Positions 59,799-64,000 of a stretch of DNA of 64,000 nucleotides are shown one piece after another. Each line of letters begins with the position of its first letter. The first letter of the stretch is position 1. The notes under the pieces are model-generated. The model did no database searches, was not told the DNA's origin, and saw nothing but the letters and a program-made list of their open reading frames with translations. The stretch lies in contig JACJWX010000008.1 in NCBI GenBank assembly GCA_020636905.1, positions 1 through 64,000 of the forward strand, written 5' to 3'. The DNA is from Actinomycetota bacterium (GTDB lineage Bacteria > Actinomycetota > Thermoleophilia > Miltoncostaeales > Miltoncostaeaceae). A program made the translations under genes and the position numbers.

Positions 59799-60530
59799 TC
59801 AGCGGCCGGGTGGACCCAGCGTCTCGAGGTAGGCGTTGACGGCGTCGAACTGTTCGTCGGTGACCACGCGTGCCGGGAACAGCCCGCCCCCGTGGACGCC
59901 GCGGAAGTGCTCCAGCTCCACGCCGCCGGCGAGCCGCGGACCGCGGGCGCCCTCGGCGAGATCGCCGTGGCAGGTGGCGCAGCCCAGGCCGTCGGCGCCG
60001 AACGCCTGCTTGCCCGCGTCGACCACCGGGGTACCGGTCGCGAGCGCGACCGCGAGATCGCGGCTGCCGACGGCGGTCTGCGCACCCTGGCCCAGTGCGT
60101 CGACGCCAACCCCGTGGGCGTAGGTCATCTTCCCGCCGAAGTAGCCCTGTCCGAGCACCGCGCCGGCGAGGAGCACCGCAACGACGACCACCGGGAGCGC
60201 GGGCGTGAACGTCTGGCCGCGGCGCAGCCGCCGGAACCGTGTCCCGGCGGCGATCAGCAGGACGATGGCGATGGCGATGCCCAGGGAGAAGTGCACCGCG
60301 CCGATGGTGTTGTCGCTGCCGCGAAGCTCGGTGAGGCTCTCCCCGCGGACGATCAGTCCCGTGATGCCGCTCGCCAGCATCCCCGCGACGGCGGCGCCGA
60401 GGACCCAGACCTCGGAATGCGCCCACACGGTGATCCCCGCACGGCGGAGGATCAGCAACAGCGCGTACAGGGGAAGGGCGATGACGGCCAGGTGGGTCGT
60501 CGCCGCGTGCAGTTCCGCCAGTCCGATCAC
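59799..60530 (-). CDS. Membrane-bound c-type cytochrome with DUF2231-like anchor
   Basis: 243 aa from GTG. Four helices (ATTHLAVIALPLYALLLILR, VLGAAVAGMLASGITGLIV, IGAVHFSLGIAIAIVLLIA, ALPVVVVAVLLAGAVLGQG) with conserved His (LHAATTHLAV, AVHFSLG), then a C-terminal haem c motif CATCH (LGCATCHGDLAEGARGPRLA) and an axial-ligand region near GVHGGGLFPARVVTDEQFDA. The anchor resembles DUF2231 proteins such as the one at 44499. Probably passes electrons at the outer face. Transcribed after the 60596 regulator. Confidence 0.78.
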   Translation of the reverse strand: MIGLAELHAATTHLAVIALPLYALLLILRRAGITVWAHSEVWVLGAAVAGMLASGITGLIVRGESLTELRGSDNTIGAVHFSLGIAIAIVLLIAAGTRFRRLRRGQTFTPALPVVVVAVLLAGAVLGQGYFGGKMTYAHGVGVDALGQGAQTAVGSRDLAVALATGTPVVDAGKQAFGADGLGCATCHGDLAEGARGPRLAGGVELEHFRGVHGGGLFPARVVTDEQFDAVNAYLETLGPPGR

Positions 60531-60595
60531 GCGGGCATCGTAGCCCGAGTGTCCCGAATCGCAGCGGCTCGTCCGTCCGTCGCGCCGATCGCGGG

Positions 60596-61303
60596 TCAGC
60601 GCGGAGGGTGTTCGGCCCCGCCGCCCTCCGGGTCGTCGCGGCGCAGCCGGTATCCGGCGCCGCGCACGGTCTCCAGCGTCGACCGGTCGAAGGGACGGTC
60701 GATCTTCTCGCGCAGGTAGCGGATGTACACGTCGATCACGTTCGAGCGGTGTTCGTACCCCTCGTCCCAGGCCCCCTCCAGGATCTCGAGCCGCGTGAGC
60801 ACCCGACCGGGGTTGCGCATGAACACTTCCAGGATCTGCAGCTCCTTGACCGAGAGGTCGATCATCGTTCCGGCGCGTGTCAGGGTCCCGGCTCGCGGGT
60901 CCAGCACGAGGTCGCCGACCACCAGCCGGTCGGGCGCCCGGTCGGGCGGCCGTCGGGCGAGGGCTCGCAGCCGGGCCACGAGCTCTCCGAAGTCGAACGG
61001 CTTCACCAGGTAGTCGTCGGCGCCGGTCTCCAGGCCGCTGATCCGATCCTGCACCGCATCTCGTGCGGTGAGCATCAGGATCGGTACCTGCACGTCGGCG
61101 TCCCTGAGTCGACGGCAGGTCTCGAACCCGTCCATCCCGGGAAGGTTGACGTCGAGGCAGATCACGTCGTACGGGGTGGCCGCGGCCATCCAGAGCGCGT
61201 CCTCGCCCCGGGCCGCAGCGTCAGCGAGCAGGCCCTCGGCCCGGAGGCCGGACTGGATCAGCTCGGCCAGCGGGGGCTCGTCTTCGATCACGAGAACGCG
61301 CAT
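60596..61303 (-). CDS. OmpR-family response regulator beside cytochrome gene
   Basis: 235 aa. MRVLVIEDEPPLAELIQSGL, phospho-Asp CLDVNLPGMDGFETC, Lys DDYLVKPFDFGEL; effector MIDLSVKELQILEVFMRNPG and YEHRSNVIDVYIRYLREKID. Start at 61303 or four codons upstream. No kinase overlaps; the cytochrome gene follows 65 bases later. Divergent from the UppP operon, with two repeat elements between them. Confidence 0.93.
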   Translation of the reverse strand: MRVLVIEDEPPLAELIQSGLRAEGLLADAAARGEDALWMAAATPYDVICLDVNLPGMDGFETCRRLRDADVQVPILMLTARDAVQDRISGLETGADDYLVKPFDFGELVARLRALARRPPDRAPDRLVVGDLVLDPRAGTLTRAGTMIDLSVKELQILEVFMRNPGRVLTRLEILEGAWDEGYEHRSNVIDVYIRYLREKIDRPFDRSTLETVRGAGYRLRRDDPEGGGAEHPPR

Positions 61304-61374
61304 GGCGACGCCCATGGTAGCCCGCCGTCGCCCGGGCGGTCCCTCGCCCGGCGCCACCGGGACCCCGGGGGGAC

Positions 61375-61390
61375 TCATCCTGCGTTCATC
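61375..61390 (+). promoter_or_regulatory. Direct repeat, 11-base period, between regulator and UppP operon
   Basis: TCATC-N6-TCATC, identical in core to the element at 56049, in the 179-base divergent region. Expected binding site for an OmpR-type regulator. Confidence 0.5.
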
Positions 61391-61407
61391 TGCCTGGTCT
61401 GTCATCG

Positions 61408-61430
61408 AGTGGGCACGCGACGTGCCCACT
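61408..61430. promoter_or_regulatory. Inverted repeat in the divergent 60596/61483 region
   Basis: AGTGGGCACG-CGA-CGTGCCCACT, perfect 10-base arms, 3-base centre, 53 bases before the small membrane gene. Fits a dimeric repressor, separate from the direct repeat nearby. Confidence 0.5.
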
Positions 61431-61482
61431 GTCGGCAACCCGTCCCCAGGCCGACCGGATCGATTCGACATCAAGGAGACCG

Positions 61483-61728
61483 ATGTTGTCCAACACACGC
61501 GTGCTGAACGCCCTGACGGCGCTGGCCGCCCTCGCCCTGGTGGTCCTGGCGGTGGTGTACTTCGCCGAGCCCGCGTCGAGCCTGCCGTCGTGGGTTCCCG
61601 GCCATGAGACGGGATCCGCGCATCACCACGTCAAGCACGGCATCGCGGCGGCGGTCGTCGCGCTCGGCCTGGGCGTGCTGGTGTGGTTCCGCACCGGTCC
61701 CCAGGCCCACGAGGTGGCCGGCCGGTGA
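61483..61728 (+). CDS. Small two-helix membrane protein (81 aa)
   Basis: Helices ALTALAALALVVLAVVYFAE and GIAAAVVALGLGVLVWFRTG flank a His-rich loop (GHETGSAHHHVKHG). AAGGAG ribosome site. Not recognised. Its stop overlaps the UppP GTG start (GTGA), so it is the leader gene of that operon. Confidence 0.65.
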   Translation: MLSNTRVLNALTALAALALVVLAVVYFAEPASSLPSWVPGHETGSAHHHVKHGIAAAVVALGLGVLVWFRTGPQAHEVAGR

Positions 61729-62588
61729 AGATCGACTACTTCCAGAGCATCGTGCTCGGGACACTCCAGGGCGTCTCGGAGCTGTTCCCGATCTCCAGTC
61801 TCGGCCACAGCGTCGTGCTTCCCCACATGCTGGGCTGGGACATCCACCAGAACGACGAGTACTTCCTCTCGTTCCTCGTCGCCACACACCTCGCCACGGC
61901 GCTGGTCCTGTTCGGCTTCTTCTGGAACGACTGGATGCGCATCCTGGCGGGACTGGGGCGGAGTCTGCGCCACCGCGGCATCGCGCCCGACGACGCGGAC
62001 GCGAAGCTGGGGTGGTTGCTGGTGGTGGGCACCATCCCCGCCGGACTCATCGGGTTGCTGCTCGAGCATTCGCTCCGCAACCTCTTCGCGTCTCCGCGTT
62101 CGGCTGCGTTCTTCCTGATGGTCAACGGGGTCCTGCTGCTGGGCGCCGAACGCCTGCGCCGGCGGGCCCCGGCACACGCCGACGGGGACCCGGACACCCG
62201 GATCGCGACCGAACTGACGTGGCGGTCGGCGATCCTGGTGGGCACCGCTCAGGCCCTCGCCCTGATCCCGGGCATCAGCCGCTCCGGTGCGGCCATGGGC
62301 GGGGGACTCCGGGCGGGGTTGTCCCACGAGGACGCGGCGCGGTACGCATTCCTGCTGGCCACGCCGATCATCGGGGCCGCGGCGCTGCTCAAACTTCCGG
62401 ACCTGTTCGGTTCCGCCGGCGACGGGGTGCGGGGGCCGGCCCTGGTGGGCGCCCTGTTCTCGGCCGTGTCGGCATACCTGGCCGTGCGGTTCCTGATGCG
62501 GTACCTGCGAACGCACACGTTCACGCCCTTCGGCGTCTATTGCCTGGTGGCGGGCGGGATCGCCACCGTCGCGATCGCCGTGGGGTGA
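61725..62588 (+). CDS. uppP: Undecaprenyl-diphosphatase (BacA/UppP family)
   Basis: 287 aa, eight membrane helices. Family motifs SIVLGTLQGVSELFPISSLG (with the catalytic Glu) and ALIPGISRSGAAMGGGLRAG. Dephosphorylates undecaprenyl pyrophosphate so the lipid carrier can be reused in wall and polysaccharide synthesis; excess gives bacitracin resistance. The motif reads PISSLGH where most UppP have PISSTGH/PISSSAH. GTG start overlapping the upstream gene. Confidence 0.92.
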   Translation: MKIDYFQSIVLGTLQGVSELFPISSLGHSVVLPHMLGWDIHQNDEYFLSFLVATHLATALVLFGFFWNDWMRILAGLGRSLRHRGIAPDDADAKLGWLLVVGTIPAGLIGLLLEHSLRNLFASPRSAAFFLMVNGVLLLGAERLRRRAPAHADGDPDTRIATELTWRSAILVGTAQALALIPGISRSGAAMGGGLRAGLSHEDAARYAFLLATPIIGAAALLKLPDLFGSAGDGVRGPALVGALFSAVSAYLAVRFLMRYLRTHTFTPFGVYCLVAGGIATVAIAVG

Positions 62589-62737
62589 GGCACGGTCCAT
62601 CGCTCGTCACACCGCTGACTCGACCGGGGAAACCACCCCGCCCCGCGCATCGCCTGGGGGCCGATGCGGATCAGCTCATGGCGGTGCCCGTCCCGGGGGG
62701 TCGGGTTCGGCCCGTATCGGCCGATAATCGAAAGTGC

Positions 62738-63682
62738 ATGCACACGCTGTCACGGACGACCAGCATGGGCTCCACGCCCGCTCCGCTCGACCACCCCGGA
62801 TCGGTGGGCGTCGTGGCCGACCACCCGCCGGCCGCGGCGATGAGGCCCCGCAAGGTGACGGACACGACCCGGCGGCCGACGCCGGGCGACCCCGATCTCC
62901 GTGGCCACCGCGAACTCCGCCTCGTGCTGCTCGCGATACTCATGGTCAGCCTGGCGGCGGTTTGCGTGGCGCCCGTGCGGGCGATCCTGGCGGTGGTGCT
63001 CACCGCCGACGCCGGCGCCCTCGAAGGTCTCCTCGCGCCGCTCGGCGCCCTGGCGCCGCTCGCCCTCGTGGGACTGAACGTCGTGCAGGGGGTGCTCGCA
63101 CCGATTCCCGGAACCGCGCTCGTCTTCGTCTCCGGCGCACTCTTCGGGCCATGGCTGGGCTCCCTCGTCAACTGGGTCGGCGGCATCGCCGCCGCAACCG
63201 CCTGCTTCGCGATCGCCAGGGTGCTGGGACGAGCGCGAGTCGCCCGCTGGGCCGAAACCACCGGGTGCGCCGGTCGCATGGCGGGGACGATCGAACACCT
63301 CGGGCGCTCACCGTCGGCCGGGATGGTCGTGGCGCTCGCTCGCGCGGTTCCCGGCTCGCCGTTCGACCTCGTCTCCTATGGCGCGGGGCTCAGCAGCATC
63401 GGCTTCTGGCCGTTCCTCTGGGGCACCGCGGTCGGCAGCGCACCGCACGCCATCGCCTACGCGGTACTCGGCGCCTCGCTGAAGGTGCCGATCTGGATGG
63501 GCGTGCTGGCGACCCTCGCGCTGGGGGCCGCGTTCGGGCTCGTGGTCACGGTGTCCCGCATGCTCAAGGGGCGCCTGGCCGGCAACCGGCAGCCGGACCT
63601 GGTCGTGCCCCAGCCGTCTCCCCTGGTGGGACTGGAACCCGCGCTCACGGCCGCGGCGGTCCGGACCGCGGCGACCGCCTGA
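62738..63682 (+). CDS. VTT/DedA-like (TVP38/TMEM64) membrane protein
   Basis: 314 aa. A soluble N-terminus of about 60 residues, then a VTT domain: VQGVLAPIPGTALVFVSGAL, FGPWLGSLVNWVGGIAAATA, ARAVPGSPFDLVSYGAGLSS, FLWGTAVGSAPHAIAYAVLG. Family members move lipids or the undecaprenyl carrier, which fits the UppP gene 150 bases upstream. The start is uncertain because later Met codons are possible. Tail ends before the convergent otsB gene. Confidence 0.85.
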   Translation: MHTLSRTTSMGSTPAPLDHPGSVGVVADHPPAAAMRPRKVTDTTRRPTPGDPDLRGHRELRLVLLAILMVSLAAVCVAPVRAILAVVLTADAGALEGLLAPLGALAPLALVGLNVVQGVLAPIPGTALVFVSGALFGPWLGSLVNWVGGIAAATACFAIARVLGRARVARWAETTGCAGRMAGTIEHLGRSPSAGMVVALARAVPGSPFDLVSYGAGLSSIGFWPFLWGTAVGSAPHAIAYAVLGASLKVPIWMGVLATLALGAAFGLVVTVSRMLKGRLAGNRQPDLVVPQPSPLVGLEPALTAAAVRTAATA

Positions 63683-63688
63683 CCTCGC

Positions 63689-64000
63689 TCAGCGGGCGAA
63701 GCTGTCCAGGAACGCCTGGACCTCCCCCGGGGACGCCAGCACGAACGTGGCCGAGGTGGGCCGGCCTCCGACCTCGGGATCGGTGGCACGGCCGACGAAG
63801 ATCCCGATGCCTCGATCGGCGATCGCGGAGAACGCGTACTCGTCGGTGACGTCGTCCCCCAGGAAGATCGGCACGACGTCCGGGCGGTCCAGGCCGAGCA
63901 CCTCGAGCAGGTAGAGCACCGCGGAGCCCTTGTTCCACTCCACGTTGGGCAGCACCTCGTACACCATCTTCCCGGGCGTGATCCGGAGCCGGTCCGGGCC
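63689..64000 (-). CDS. otsB: Trehalose-phosphatase, C-terminal part (cut by window edge)
   Basis: Only about 103 C-terminal residues are inside. RLRITPGKMVYEVLPNVEWN, KGSAVLYLLEVLGL and the HAD motif IV FLGDDVTDEYAFSAI match trehalose-6-phosphate phosphatases (dephosphorylation of trehalose-6-phosphate). The reading frame runs through the right edge without a start. Convergent with the VTT gene, 6 bases apart. Confidence 0.9.
   Translation of the reverse strand, partial: GPDRLRITPGKMVYEVLPNVEWNKGSAVLYLLEVLGLDRPDVVPIFLGDDVTDEYAFSAIADRGIGIFVGRATDPEVGGRPTSATFVLASPGEVQAFLDSFAR

Overview
The window is very GC-rich, densely packed DNA from an actinobacterium, most likely a deep-branching lineage such as Thermoleophilia/Solirubrobacterales. 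The lineage is inferred, not proven. Supporting evidence is the dnaK-hsp20-grpE-dnaJ-hspR-clpB order controlled by a HAIR operator, TAnnnT-type -10 elements (TAGGCT, TAGAAT, TACCCT), many probably leaderless starts, and very frequent 4-base ATGA/GTGA stop-start overlaps. Both ends are cut: a glycogen synthase at the left and a trehalose-phosphatase at the right.

Layout. 1-1.6 kb: glycogen synthesis (glgC, glgA), divergent from the heat-shock operon. 1.7-8.9 kb: HAIR operator, dnaK, hsp20, grpE, dnaJ, hspR and clpB, ending in a strong hairpin. 9-18.7 kb: mixed accessory genes (DUF1801, a secreted RTX-like repeat protein, a large LuxR-type ATPase regulator, an AraC-VOC pair, small membrane proteins, a secreted phosphodiester glycosidase). 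18.8-24.5 kb: an orphan PhoR-like kinase and a surface-sugar operon (DegT aminotransferase with a probable CTG start, DUF354 protein, FlaA1/PglF-like dehydratase). 24.5-28.6 kb: a PAS/degenerate-GGDEF/B12-fold-like protein, then lon with an HxlR regulator. 28.8-37 kb: a HAD phosphatase, a small zinc-ribbon protein, an unusual LysR / NadB-like flavoprotein / phosphosulfolactate synthase (ComA) / secreted protein chain, and a subtilase. 37-42.9 kb: zinc-ribbon PAS protein plus aldo/keto reductase, a decayed ABC exporter, and a PaaK-like adenylating enzyme overlapping a FeeM-like N-acyltransferase. 43.2-45 kb: a TIGR01777 SDR, a small protein and a DUF2231 protein.

The right third (45-61 kb) is dominated by OmpR-type two-component systems: four kinase-regulator sets in two sequence subclasses, each subclass present twice, with targets beside them (an ApbE/ferric-reductase-like operon, a PepSY protein, a flippase-like protein with a glycosyltransferase, a membrane cytochrome c, an UppP operon). 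Promoters next to these genes carry direct repeats with an 11-base period, the spacing expected for OmpR-family dimers. A tRNA-Ala(UGC) with its own terminator lies at 49.9 kb.

The observations most worth follow-up are the ComA/NadB-like operon, the PaaK-FeeM cassette beside a dying ABC exporter, and the shared repeat architecture of the two-component cluster.
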